The notes under the pieces: model-generated | What the model was told of the DNA's origin: nothing | Seen by the model: the letters and a program-made list of their open reading frames with translations, nothing else | The model's database searches: none | NCBI GenBank assembly: GCA_902776305.1 | Contig: CACYPS010000001.1 | Coordinates: 62,001 to 126,000 of the forward strand | Direction: 5' to 3' | From: an uncultured Lachnospiraceae bacterium | GTDB lineage: Bacteria; Bacillota; Clostridia; Lachnospirales; Lachnospiraceae | DNA: 64,000 nt | Shown: positions 43,456 through 52,515 of the stretch, piece after piece | How positions within the stretch are numbered: position 1 is the stretch's first letter | Layout: each line of letters starts with the position of its first letter | Made by a program: the position numbers and the translations under genes

Positions 43456-45055
43456 TACAACGGAGGCCAAAATCGGGCGTGATGTTCAGGATATCATGCG
43501 CGGCAGACCTGTACAGAAAAACACGGACCCCGAACGTGATCCCGGCTATGAAGCGTTCATACCGGAAGAATCGGCTCCCTCCGGAAAGAAAACCAAAGCT
43601 GAAATAATGGCTGAAAAGAAGGCTGAAAAAAAGCGGAGGAAGGAAGAGAGCAGACGTGCGGCTCCCTATGTGTTCATCTCTTATGCGTTTGTATTCATTT
43701 TTATCAGTCTGATTATCTACCTGGTGTATTTTAATATCTACAGGCGTGATGAAGTGCAGAACAGCACTTATAACAGAAGGCAGGATACACAGGCCAGATA
43801 TGTTGTGCGCGGAAGCATACTGAGTGCGGACCGCGATGTGCTGGCTCAGACAAATGTTTATGACGGAAATGAGGTACGCGAGTATCCCTACGGGCGTGCC
43901 TTCGCGCATGTCGTCGGGTATGCCTCGAACGGAAAGAGCGGTATAGAGTCGATTGCCAATTATGATCTGCTCGCGTCACATTATAACGTGATCGACAGGG
44001 TCATAAATGAATTCAGCGGGGCAAAGAGTCCGGGGGATTCGGTCGTCACAACACTTTCTTCAGGACTACAGCAGACATGTTATAATGTTCTCGGCGATTA
44101 TCAGGGAGCGATCATGGTGATGGATCCTCAAACCGGAGCTGTGCTTGCTATGGTCAGCAAGCCTGATTTTGACCCGAATACGATTGCGGAGGACTGGGAT
44201 TCCATCGTCTCCGGAGAGGGGAACAGCCAGCTCGTAAATCGTGCTACGCAGGGTCTCTATCCACCCGGATCGACTTTCAAAATCGTGACTGCATTATCAT
44301 ATTTCCAACAGTTCGGCACATTTGAAGGTTTTGATTTCAACTGTGAAGGGCAGCTCACCGTCGCTGATCACACGGTCCATTGTTTCAACGGTATCGTACA
44401 CGGGCAGGAGAATTTTGTGCAGGCATTTGCCAACAGCTGCAACTGCGCATTCTCGTCCGTCGGTCTTGATCTCGGTGCGGACAGACTTCGGACAACAGCG
44501 GAAACACTGCTGTTCGGAAAAAAACTGCCCTGCGCATTGAATTACAATATAAGCCGGTTCACGCTTAAAGATGAGGATGGATCGGCCGCCATGATGCAGA
44601 CCGCCTTCGGCCAGGGAAATACTGTGGCAACACCGTATCACATGGCGCTCATCACGGCAGCCATTGCGAACGGAGGAGTTGTTATGCAGCCCCAGTTCAT
44701 CTCAAAGATCGAATCTGCGGACGGAAGGACCGTGCGTGAAAACAGATCCACGGAGTATCGCAGGATCATGACCGACAGCGAGGCTATGGTCATGCGGGAT
44801 CTGATGAAGGAGGTCATTTCTACCGGTACTGCCACAGAGTTATCCGGTCTCGAGTACACTGTTGCCGGCAAGACGGGTTCAGCTGAGTACTATATGGCAG
44901 ACGGCCAGATCGGAACGCATTCCTGGTTCGTAGGGTATTCCAACGTCGATGATCCGGATATAGTGGTCGTCGTCCTCGCTGAGAACGGCGGTGCGGGCAG
45001 CCAGACAGCGGTACCCATGGCACATCAGATTTTTGATGCATATTATTACGGATAA
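43430..45055 (+). CDS. Class B penicillin-binding protein (peptidoglycan transpeptidase)
   Basis: The 541-residue protein has a charged N-terminal cytoplasmic part, one membrane helix (about residues 78-102) and the transpeptidase domain with STFK near residue 280, SCN near 335 and KTGS near 481. The motif RGSILSADRDVLAQT after the helix is the usual start of the outer domain; the dimerisation domain is short. It should crosslink peptides of strands made by the SEDS protein encoded just upstream. The start is TTG 43430 with AAGGAG 7 nt before, inside the ftsW-like gene. Confidence 0.92.
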   Translation: MRRKRFGDDTTEAKIGRDVQDIMRGRPVQKNTDPERDPGYEAFIPEESAPSGKKTKAEIMAEKKAEKKRRKEESRRAAPYVFISYAFVFIFISLIIYLVYFNIYRRDEVQNSTYNRRQDTQARYVVRGSILSADRDVLAQTNVYDGNEVREYPYGRAFAHVVGYASNGKSGIESIANYDLLASHYNVIDRVINEFSGAKSPGDSVVTTLSSGLQQTCYNVLGDYQGAIMVMDPQTGAVLAMVSKPDFDPNTIAEDWDSIVSGEGNSQLVNRATQGLYPPGSTFKIVTALSYFQQFGTFEGFDFNCEGQLTVADHTVHCFNGIVHGQENFVQAFANSCNCAFSSVGLDLGADRLRTTAETLLFGKKLPCALNYNISRFTLKDEDGSAAMMQTAFGQGNTVATPYHMALITAAIANGGVVMQPQFISKIESADGRTVRENRSTEYRRIMTDSEAMVMRDLMKEVISTGTATELSGLEYTVAGKTGSAEYYMADGQIGTHSWFVGYSNVDDPDIVVVVLAENGGAGSQTAVPMAHQIFDAYYYG

Positions 45056-45108
45056 ATCCAATTATTCTGCCGAAAGACATTATTTAAAGTAGTTATAAGG
45101 AAAAAAAC

Positions 45109-45471
45109 ATGTTAAAATGGGCTAGTGAGATTTTTTTAGGTGAAGGAATCGAGTCAAGAAGTGCAAAAACGATCCGCATGCTCAATGCGGATAAAGCACC
45201 GTATATGACGTGGCTTATTACCAGATCGACGAATGAGGGCGATCAGCTTGAAATCATGAACGCCATCTATCTGAAACAGCCCGTCGTTCGCCGAAGGCTT
45301 CCGGAAATCGTCGGCCTTGCAGTGAATAAGCGGGAAGCAGTCAGCATGGTATGCAGTCTGACCGAAGCATGTGTAAAAGTGACAGGCGATGTGGATCTGA
45401 ATGCATTCATTGATTCAAACCCTTCTGTTGAAAATTTAAAGAAAATCAGCGTCGATGATCTGATTCACTGA
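45109..45471 (+). CDS. Hypothetical 120-residue protein
   Basis: I do not recognise this protein. It is soluble, with no signal peptide or membrane helix, and begins MLKWASEIFLGEGIESRSAK. It is mixed alpha/beta in appearance, with a Val/Ile-rich middle (VVRRRLPEIVGLAVNKREAV) and a Cys pair. ATAAGGA precedes the ATG. It lies between the PBP and DUF2953 genes in the same direction, but no function can be drawn from that. Confidence 0.7.
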   Translation: MLKWASEIFLGEGIESRSAKTIRMLNADKAPYMTWLITRSTNEGDQLEIMNAIYLKQPVVRRRLPEIVGLAVNKREAVSMVCSLTEACVKVTGDVDLNAFIDSNPSVENLKKISVDDLIH

Positions 45472-45509
45472 GATCCAGATAAGACGACGCCTGGGATCGG
45501 AAGTAGAAC

Positions 45510-46748
45510 ATGGCGATACTCTTCGCAATACTAAAAACAATTTTAAAACTACTGCTGATAATCCTGGCTCTGGTTATAATCCTGATACTGCTTGTTTTTT
45601 TCGTACCGTTCCGTTACAAAGTCGCAGGCGTGAAATCACCCGACACGATCGAAGCGGTGGCGACCGTAACATGGCTGCTTCGCATGCTGACCGTCGAGGT
45701 CGGGTACAGCCTGTCTTCCGGCAGAAGGCTGACAAAAGATATACGAATATTCGGCATATCACTCTTCAAGGTGAAAGCCTGGCTTCAGGATCGAAAGAGA
45801 AGCAAGGCCGAAAAAGAAAGAGAAAAACGGAGACAGGAAAAGCGAGCGAAGCTCGAACGTATGAAGACGGAAGATCCTGAACGCTATGAGCAGCTCCGCG
45901 CGGAAGCTCTTGCCAGAAAGAGAGAGGAAAAGCGCAGAATAGAAGAGGAGCAGCGCAGGAAGCGGCAGGAAGAGGAAAAGCGGAAGGAAGAAGAAAGAAT
46001 CCGTCTTGAGGCCGAACGGGCTGAAAAGGAAGCCAGGGAAAAAGAGGCTGAAGAAGAACGACTCCGGAAGGAAGCCGAGGAAAAGGAACGGCTGAAAAAG
46101 GAAGCGGAAGAGACAGCCGCAAAGCAAAAAGAAGTCGTTGCCGAACAAGCAGAACCGAAAGGAGGAATCCTGACAAAGATTCTTAAAGCTATCCGAAAGG
46201 TCTATGTCAAAATTCTGATAAAACTATGGAAAATCCTTTCCGGATCTTTCAGGCTCTGCATCAAGTTCATAGTGACGATATGGAAGCTGCCCGGCAGGAT
46301 CATTTCACGTACGTCGGGAGTTTTCGAGAAGGTCGGAACGGTAACGGATAAAGTCGGTAGTATTCTTGATAAGCTTGGCGATATATTCTATTTTTTGCAG
46401 GATGAGCATACACAGGCAGTTATCGGATTGATGAGAAAGCAGATCGGTCGGCTTATTGGTCATATCATCCCGAGGAAGCTTTGCGGATATGTTCAGTTCG
46501 GACTGGATGATCCGTATCTCACGGGACGGGTACTTGCTACGGCGTGTGCATTCTATCCACTGTACGGTAAGACATTCAGGTTGGAGCCGGACTTTGAACA
46601 GCTTATATTTAACTGCAAAGCAGATGTCGAGGGCAGAGTATATCTGTTCTATCTTACATTTATAGCTCTTACCACATATTTTAATAAAAATACAAAATAC
46701 GTAATCAACTACGTTAAATCATTTATGAATAAGGAGGAAGCGGAATAA
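45510..46748 (+). CDS. DUF2953 membrane protein with a long charged coiled-coil insertion
   Basis: The 412-residue protein starts with a strong membrane helix (residues 6-31). Residues about 95-215 are almost only Lys, Arg, Glu and Ala, forming a long coiled coil. Residues about 290-405 match DUF2953 (TRVLATACAFYPLYGKTF-like region). DUF2953 proteins (B. subtilis YtfI) are normally about 220 residues and lie next to the gerW (ytfJ) gene, as here. The coiled coil is an unusual addition. The stop codon overlaps the gerW start by one base. Confidence 0.82.
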   Translation: MAILFAILKTILKLLLIILALVIILILLVFFVPFRYKVAGVKSPDTIEAVATVTWLLRMLTVEVGYSLSSGRRLTKDIRIFGISLFKVKAWLQDRKRSKAEKEREKRRQEKRAKLERMKTEDPERYEQLRAEALARKREEKRRIEEEQRRKRQEEEKRKEEERIRLEAERAEKEAREKEAEEERLRKEAEEKERLKKEAEETAAKQKEVVAEQAEPKGGILTKILKAIRKVYVKILIKLWKILSGSFRLCIKFIVTIWKLPGRIISRTSGVFEKVGTVTDKVGSILDKLGDIFYFLQDEHTQAVIGLMRKQIGRLIGHIIPRKLCGYVQFGLDDPYLTGRVLATACAFYPLYGKTFRLEPDFEQLIFNCKADVEGRVYLFYLTFIALTTYFNKNTKYVINYVKSFMNKEEAE

Positions 46749-47140
46749 TGGCAGATAATGAATTTCAATCAACGGTAGAATCACTGTTTCAGGGGATGAA
46801 TCAATTCGTCTCGAGCAAGACGGTGGTCGGTGATCCCATTTATCTCGGTGATACGATAATTCTCCCGCTTGTAGACGTATCTTTCGCTGTCGGTGCAGGC
46901 GCTGCGTCCGGTTCTTCTAAAAACAGCAATAACGCAGGCGGCGGTATGGGCGGAAAGGTCAACCCGAGCGCCATGCTCGTAATCAACAACGGAACAACGA
47001 AGCTGGTCAATGTCAAGAGCACAGACGGTCTTACAAAGATCCTCGACATGGTTCCTGATTTCGTTAACAGGTTCACCGGTAATGACAAGGCGGAAGGCGC
47101 GGCCGATGAGATCGACGTCGATGCTGTCGAAATCGAATAA
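46748..47140 (+). CDS. gerW: GerW family sporulation protein (YtfJ)
   Basis: The 130-residue protein has the GerW/YtfJ pattern: LFQGMNQFVSSKTVVGDPI, IILPLVDVSFAVGAGA, then a Gly/Ser/Asn-rich loop and INNGTTKLVNVK. GerW proteins are found in spores and influence germination in Bacillus, though many non-sporulating Clostridia keep them. It lies directly after the DUF2953 gene, its usual neighbour. AAGGAGGAAG precedes the ATG. Confidence 0.92.
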   Translation: MADNEFQSTVESLFQGMNQFVSSKTVVGDPIYLGDTIILPLVDVSFAVGAGAASGSSKNSNNAGGGMGGKVNPSAMLVINNGTTKLVNVKSTDGLTKILDMVPDFVNRFTGNDKAEGAADEIDVDAVEIE

Positions 47141-47220
47141 CAGCAGGTCATAAAGTACAGAAGAAGATCTGCTGATCGCTCGTTAACTCCAAAAAGAACG
47201 CTTCGGCGTTCCATACACGA

Positions 47221-47252
47221 CAAAAAAACTCCCGTCCACATGGACGGGAGTT
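47221..47252. terminator. Terminator between gerW and rpmB
   Basis: A perfect 12-bp stem (47227-47238 with 47241-47252). Seven A residues on the left give a T run for the - strand, so it is strongest for rpmB; the right side has TTAATTG and may serve gerW. Confidence 0.88.
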
Positions 47253-47290
47253 AATTGTTCATAAAGACTAATAACAAGGCTTCACTAAAA

Positions 47291-47476
47291 TCAAGCTCTT
47301 TCGACCTTGCCGGATCTCAGGCAATGCGTGCAAACATAAGCATGTTTTGCAGCACCGTTCTCCATGATCCTGACTCGCTTAATGTTGGATTTCCACATCT
47401 TGTTCGTTCTTCTATGAGAATGGCTCACGTTATTTCCGAAGTGAGCTCCCTTTCCGCATACAGAGCATACAGCCAT
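47291..47476 (-). CDS. rpmB: 50S ribosomal protein L28
   Basis: The 61-residue basic protein begins MAVCSVCGKGAHFGNNVSHS and ends with CLRSGKVER, with the CxxC pairs of the zinc-binding L28 form. It is part of the large ribosomal subunit. AAGGAGG lies 8 nt before the ATG on the - strand. It has a good promoter (47530-47558) and its own terminator. In Bacillus and Clostridia rpmB is divergent from the Asp23 gene; here another gene lies between them. Confidence 0.95.
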   Translation of the reverse strand: MAVCSVCGKGAHFGNNVSHSHRRTNKMWKSNIKRVRIMENGAAKHAYVCTHCLRSGKVERA

Positions 47477-47529
47477 CGATAACACCTCCTTACAATATAA
47501 TAAGGCCTACATGGCCTGCAACGTCAACT

Positions 47530-47558
47530 ATTCTAACAGATAGATTCCAATGTTGCAA
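47530..47558 (-). promoter_or_regulatory. Probable rpmB promoter
   Basis: On the - strand TTGCAA (47553-47558) and TAGAAT (47530-47535) are 17 nt apart, about 55 nt before the rpmB start codon. Confidence 0.7.
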
Positions 47559-47589
47559 GTGTTTTGAAATCTTTTTTTATTATTTGTTC

Positions 47590-47604
47590 CGGCAGTATCT
47601 GCCG
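47590..47604. other. Small GC-rich hairpin in the 314-bp gap before the dockerin gene
   Basis: A 6-bp stem with a TAT loop, followed by another GGCAG copy. The rest of 47477-47790 holds the rpmB promoter, a possible promoter for the next gene, and AT-rich sequence; no gene is seen there. Confidence 0.4.
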
Positions 47605-47704
47605 CAACGGCAGCCGCGCCGAGAAATGTTCGCTGCGTGTGACTCGAGTGAAGGATTCTCTTTTTTAAAATTTTGTGCAAATTCACGTTTTTTATTAACA
47701 AATA

Positions 47705-47734
47705 TTACCATAATGTTAAGAAATGTGGTTTAAT
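47705..47734 (+). promoter_or_regulatory. Possible promoter with inverted repeat before the dockerin gene
   Basis: TTACCA (47705-47710) and TTTAAT (47729-47734) are 18 nt apart. An inverted repeat TTAACA (47695-47700) / TGTTAA (47714-47719) brackets the -35 region and could be an operator. Confidence 0.4.
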
Positions 47735-47790
47735 AGAAAGGCACTGTAAATTAATCGGCACAAACCATCGATATTGGAAAAGGAAAGGAC

Positions 47791-50169
47791 ATGACATTAC
47801 ATCAATTTGCTCTAACTACTGCGATATGGCTTGCGACTACTTTAACATGCGTAACTTCGATTTCGGCTGCAAATCCCGCCGCTTACAGTCCACAATCTAA
47901 AGATGCACAGGTCTGTGATGTCCTTATTTCAGATGAGGTACGTTCACAGACGACAGCAGACACAGCGTTAGCTATAGGCAACGAATCCACATCCGAAAGC
48001 GTCAAAACCGTTCAGGAAGAGACAGCGTCAGATGAAACATCATTTGTTTCGGACTCCTCAGATGACACAGAACAGGATAACAGTTTTTCAGCAGATTATG
48101 AATTACAGGCACAACAGGATACATCGCTTCAAGGTGCGTCCGGAACCGAAGGCGCGGAAGATGACACCGAAAGCTTTACGGACAGCATTGCCCAGGCCGT
48201 GGATGTTGAACACACCGATCCGGGCGATACGTCTCAGGATGTCTCCGATGAGACTGCCCCTGACACTGAGTCGGATTCTTTGTCCGATAATTCCGAGGAA
48301 GAGGATCAGTCCACAGTCGAAGACGTAGTGGGAGTTAATTCGAATTATACATATATTAATGCGACCTGGCCTGAATTCGGCGCTAACGGTTCCGACAGGT
48401 CGGACGACACACAAGCCCTGAATAATTCTCTTTATGCTGCGGCACTTTCCGCATCCAAGTCCGGACGTACAATCGAAGTGTATGTCCCTGCCGGGACATA
48501 TTATATCAATAATGTTCTTCATATTTACTCCAACACGTGGCTTCATCTGGATTCGAGAGCTACAATCACCCGCACAAATCAGGCAAAAGAAATGCTGGCC
48601 GGTGTCCACCGGGACAAGAATAATGCAATCTGCTATAACGGCTGCAGACATACCGGCTATACACAGGTCGTGAACGTCAAAGTAACAGGAGGCAGATGGA
48701 ACGGAGGAATGAGCAGCGATAACTGCGGCGGTCCTGTGTACAGCAGAGACATCATTACATTCCGCCACTGCTCGGATATAACACTTGCGGACTTTACTGT
48801 GGGAGACGATTGTGCGGTTCATACAGTGAATATCGACGCGGTAAGAAATCTTACCGTCTCAAATGTAATCTTCCAGAATCATTATCGATATACCGGCAGT
48901 GAAGCCGAATATTACGGAGGAAGATATATTTCGCCGTCATCGTACGACAACTATTGGACACGAGAAGCCCTCCATATCGATGAGATAAACTTTGATAATT
49001 ACAGTACGGCATATCCCCTCGAGGTACTTCCGTGCATGAATGTGAATGTTACAGGCTGCGAATTCAATAACGTTGTGAGCGGCCTCGGAACACATAATTA
49101 TTCAAAGGACAATCCCACATACAACGTAATGATCCGTGGGAATACATTTAACAGGGTTTATTATCATTGCATACACGCGTACAATTTCAAGGATATGACG
49201 GTCATCGATAACAAAGCATACAACGTGACCGGTTTTCTTTGCGGGAAGGACTGTTCGGGCAGGAGACAAGAATGCAGTTATATCCAGAATAACACGGTCG
49301 AATGCAGCAAACTTTCCGGATACCCCGTGCAGGATACGATTTATCTGGTCGGAGCGTGTAAAGTTCTCATTGAAAACAATACGTTTCGGAATATTCAGGC
49401 TGCCTGCATACATATCACCGACGGAGCCACCTACATAACAGATACCGCGTTCAGTGAGGCAAAAATAAATCTGAATCTTATCGAGAACGGTACAGGCAAG
49501 GCGGGTGAAAACCGGAATTATGCGTCTGTTCTTGTAGGTCGGGGCTGCAAGATCAATATGTGGAAGAACAGGCTGTATCTCCAGGGACATCCGAAAAGTA
49601 ACTATGAAACATACGGCGTACAGTTCAATTATGCATCGAAAGGCAGTATAGTATCCAAGAATATTATCCATGGCGCGAACGTCGGCCTCTATCTGAAAGA
49701 AACACATTCAGTCAGTGTGTACAGCAATGAGGTGAAGTGGACAAAGAAATTCGGCTGTTACTGCTTTAAGAGTAATATGCTTGAATTCACAGGTAATCTG
49801 TTCATGAGCAACGACAGCTGCGGAATTATGCTGGATTACTGCAACAATGTTCGGTCCTGGCGAAATGCAGCGCTCTGGAACGGCAGTAAAGATGTCTGGC
49901 TTGTGCAATCCAAATCTGTCGAAGGTCTTAACTCCTTCATATCTAATTCATTCGTAACCACAGACAGCAGTCAGACCCGTGTAAAATACGTTCAGGGTGA
50001 TATAAATTTTGACGGAAAGCTATCTATCCACGATATGCAGCAATTATCAAAATATCTTCCGGATCCTGACAATGTCCTTCGCTCTGAATTCTATATGGGA
50101 GACATAAATGAAGACGGAAAACTTACTTCAGATGATGTAAATACCATGACACGCAGAATTCTGGGCTGA
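47791..50169 (+). CDS. Secreted parallel beta-helix protein with C-terminal type I dockerin
   Basis: The 792-residue protein has a signal peptide (about residues 1-27, ending SISAA). Residues 30-185 are acidic and Ser/Thr/Asp-rich, without structure. NATWPEFGANGSDRSDDTQALNN starts a pectate-lyase-like right-handed beta-helix that runs to about residue 725, with many NxxV/I rungs. The end is a type I dockerin: two EF-hand-like loops GDINFDGKLSIHDMQQL near 736 and GDINEDGKLTSDDVNTM near 770. Dockerins dock enzymes onto cohesin scaffolds. A polysaccharide lyase or hydrolase role for the helix is likely but not shown. It lies between rpmB and the Asp23 gene, which are usually adjacent. Confidence 0.88.
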   Translation: MTLHQFALTTAIWLATTLTCVTSISAANPAAYSPQSKDAQVCDVLISDEVRSQTTADTALAIGNESTSESVKTVQEETASDETSFVSDSSDDTEQDNSFSADYELQAQQDTSLQGASGTEGAEDDTESFTDSIAQAVDVEHTDPGDTSQDVSDETAPDTESDSLSDNSEEEDQSTVEDVVGVNSNYTYINATWPEFGANGSDRSDDTQALNNSLYAAALSASKSGRTIEVYVPAGTYYINNVLHIYSNTWLHLDSRATITRTNQAKEMLAGVHRDKNNAICYNGCRHTGYTQVVNVKVTGGRWNGGMSSDNCGGPVYSRDIITFRHCSDITLADFTVGDDCAVHTVNIDAVRNLTVSNVIFQNHYRYTGSEAEYYGGRYISPSSYDNYWTREALHIDEINFDNYSTAYPLEVLPCMNVNVTGCEFNNVVSGLGTHNYSKDNPTYNVMIRGNTFNRVYYHCIHAYNFKDMTVIDNKAYNVTGFLCGKDCSGRRQECSYIQNNTVECSKLSGYPVQDTIYLVGACKVLIENNTFRNIQAACIHITDGATYITDTAFSEAKINLNLIENGTGKAGENRNYASVLVGRGCKINMWKNRLYLQGHPKSNYETYGVQFNYASKGSIVSKNIIHGANVGLYLKETHSVSVYSNEVKWTKKFGCYCFKSNMLEFTGNLFMSNDSCGIMLDYCNNVRSWRNAALWNGSKDVWLVQSKSVEGLNSFISNSFVTTDSSQTRVKYVQGDINFDGKLSIHDMQQLSKYLPDPDNVLRSEFYMGDINEDGKLTSDDVNTMTRRILG

Positions 50170-50182
50170 CTCAAATATCTAC

Positions 50183-50211
50183 TTTCTTTTTTCAGCCAAA
50201 CCGTATATAAT
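50183..50211 (+). promoter_or_regulatory. Possible promoter of the Asp23-DAK2 run
   Basis: TTTCTT (50183-50188) and TATAAT (50206-50211) are 17 nt apart, about 50 nt before the start codon at 50263. Confidence 0.45.
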
Positions 50212-50262
50212 ACCTTTGAATATCGTCTCAACGATTTCTTACATAAAACGGAGGTAAAGTAT

Positions 50263-50619
50263 ATGAAAGGACGCATAAATACCGAATACGGAACAGTGAC
50301 CGTTAGTTCTGACGTGATTGCAACGTATGCGGGTTCTGTGGCTGTCGGCTGCTTCGGCATAGTTGGCATGGCGGCAATCAGTATGAAGGACGGCCTTGTA
50401 CACCTTCTGAAAAAGGACAGTCTGAAATATGGTATCAATGTGAAAATTAAAGACAATAAGATTTCATTGGTATTACATTGCATAGTTTCCTACGGTGTCA
50501 ATCTTTTGGCGATGTCTGACAATCTCGAAGAGAGTGTTCGTTACAGGCTTGAGCAGTTTACAGGCATGACTGTCGAACATATCGACATTCTGATTGACGG
50601 TATTCGTGTAATCGACTGA
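50263..50619 (+). CDS. Asp23/Gls24 family envelope stress protein
   Basis: The 118-residue protein matches the Asp23 (YloU) family: GTVTVSSDVIATYAG near the start, VAVGCFGIVGMA and a C-terminal amphipathic helix region (MTVEHIDILIDGI). Family members associate with the membrane and help cells cope with envelope stress. It lies 16 bp before the DAK2 kinase gene, as yloU-yloV in Bacillus. CGGAGG precedes the ATG. Confidence 0.9.
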   Translation: MKGRINTEYGTVTVSSDVIATYAGSVAVGCFGIVGMAAISMKDGLVHLLKKDSLKYGINVKIKDNKISLVLHCIVSYGVNLLAMSDNLEESVRYRLEQFTGMTVEHIDILIDGIRVID

Positions 50620-50635
50620 TACGGGAGGAGAAGAA

Positions 50636-52318
50636 GTGAGTACACATACTATAGATGCGAATATGCTCCGGAAAATGTTTCTTTCCGGTGCAAAAAACCT
50701 TGAGATCAAGAAGAACTGGATCAATGAGCTGAATGTATTTCCGGTTCCGGACGGTGATACCGGAACAAATATGACGCTCACGATCATGTCTGCGGCAACG
50801 GAAGTCAATAAACTTTCCGACGCGTCGATCGATGAACTTGCCAAGGCAATATCCGCAGGATCGCTTCGCGGTGCAAGAGGTAATTCAGGCGTTATCCTTT
50901 CTCAGCTTCTCAGAGGATTTACGAAGGTTATTCGCGATCACAATGAAATTGACGGTGAAACAATTGCCCTCTCATTCCAGAAAGCTGTAGAGACTGCGTA
51001 CAAGGCGGTCATGAAGCCGAAGGAAGGCACGATCCTCACTGTCGCCCGCGCTATGGCGGACAAAGCGGTCCAGATCGAGGACAAGGAAAATCTCGAAACT
51101 TTCTTTGAAAGTGTCATCAAAGAAGGTGATGAGACTCTGGCGAGAACGCCGGAAATGCTTCCGGTCCTCAAGGAAGCCGGCGTGGTGGATTCCGGCGGTC
51201 AGGGTCTGATGACGGTACTGCACGGCGCCATCGACGCTTTCAACGGTCTGGAGATAGAACTTGAATTTGAGGCACCCGAGGTTCACATAAAGAGCACATC
51301 CGAGCCGATCAGCACGGATGAGATCAAATTCGGATATTGTACAGAATTCATTGTCAAGCTTGACAAAGAATTCACCGAGGAAGACGAGGATAACATGAAA
51401 TCATATCTTGCTTCACTCGGTGACAGTCTTGTATTTGTCGCAGGCGATGATATCGTAAAGGTCCATGTTCACACGAACCATCCCGGCAAGGCATTTGAAA
51501 AGGGTCTCGAATACGGTCAGCTCACCCGCATGAAGGTCGACAACATGCGTGAGGAACATCAGGAAAGACTGTTCAGATCAGATGAGGTACAGGCGGCCCG
51601 TGATAAGGAGCGCCGGACAGAAGAGGAGCTTCAGGCAGCAAAGAAAGAAGAACCCAGAAAGCAGACGGCTTTTATCTCGGTCACGATCGGTGACGGTCTC
51701 TCTGAGCTCTTCAAGCAGCTCGGCGTCGATGTGCTGATCCAGGGCGGTCAGACTATGAATCCAAGTACGGATGATATGCTGAATGCTATTGCTGAAGCTC
51801 ATGCGGAGAACGTATTCATTCTCCCGAATAATAAGAATGTCATCCTCGCTGCCAACCAGGCACAGGAACTCACGACCGACTGCAATGTTTTCGTAATTCC
51901 CACAAAGACCATTCCGCAGGGTATTACCGCAGTTGTAAGCTACGTTCCGGATAAGTCTCCGGAGGAAAATGCCGCTGACATGACCGAAGAGATTGAATCC
52001 GTAAAGACAGGCGAAGTGACCTATGCTGTCAGGGATACAAAGATCGACGGTGTAGAGATCAAATCCGGCGATATCATGGGAATCGGTGACAACGGTATCC
52101 TTGCAGTGGGATCCGATGTCTCTGATGTCGTTATGAAAATGCTTGAAAAGATCACAGATGATGATTCCGAACTGATCAGTATCTATAACGGAAGTGATTA
52201 TTCGGATGAAGACGCGGAGGCTCTCTGTGAACGGATACAGGAAGCTTATCCTGATGTCGATGTGGAAGTAAATGATGGCGGGCAGCCGATCTATTATATC
52301 ATCCTGTCGGTTGAGTAA
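50636..52318 (+). CDS. DAK2 domain protein (fatty acid kinase FakA-like, YloV)
   Basis: The 560-residue protein has an N-terminal DhaL/DAK2 domain with NVFPVPDGDTGTNM (metal/ATP site) and SLRGARGNSGVILSQ, and a C-terminal DegV-like half with GGQTMNPSTDDMLNAI. FakA proteins phosphorylate fatty acids bound to FakB; no fakB is visible in this window. The start is GTG 50636 with GGGAGGAG upstream. The Asp23-DAK2-recG order matches Bacillus yloU-yloV-recG. Confidence 0.9.
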   Translation: MSTHTIDANMLRKMFLSGAKNLEIKKNWINELNVFPVPDGDTGTNMTLTIMSAATEVNKLSDASIDELAKAISAGSLRGARGNSGVILSQLLRGFTKVIRDHNEIDGETIALSFQKAVETAYKAVMKPKEGTILTVARAMADKAVQIEDKENLETFFESVIKEGDETLARTPEMLPVLKEAGVVDSGGQGLMTVLHGAIDAFNGLEIELEFEAPEVHIKSTSEPISTDEIKFGYCTEFIVKLDKEFTEEDEDNMKSYLASLGDSLVFVAGDDIVKVHVHTNHPGKAFEKGLEYGQLTRMKVDNMREEHQERLFRSDEVQAARDKERRTEEELQAAKKEEPRKQTAFISVTIGDGLSELFKQLGVDVLIQGGQTMNPSTDDMLNAIAEAHAENVFILPNNKNVILAANQAQELTTDCNVFVIPTKTIPQGITAVVSYVPDKSPEENAADMTEEIESVKTGEVTYAVRDTKIDGVEIKSGDIMGIGDNGILAVGSDVSDVVMKMLEKITDDDSELISIYNGSDYSDEDAEALCERIQEAYPDVDVEVNDGGQPIYYIILSVE

Positions 52319-52515
52319 TTAAATGTGGCTTTCGCCATGCAGGGAAAGCCAAATGACATTATTCTGGAATATTAATCCCGGGTTGTCTCACTATGTGATA
52401 CGGCAGCGGAATACGTCAGTGCTCTGTAAAAGAGCCGGCGGTATCTGTTGCTAATCATATGTGCGGCAGCCCTTGTTTATTCTTTATCTTGTTATCTCAG
52501 CGGGGTTCAGTGTGT

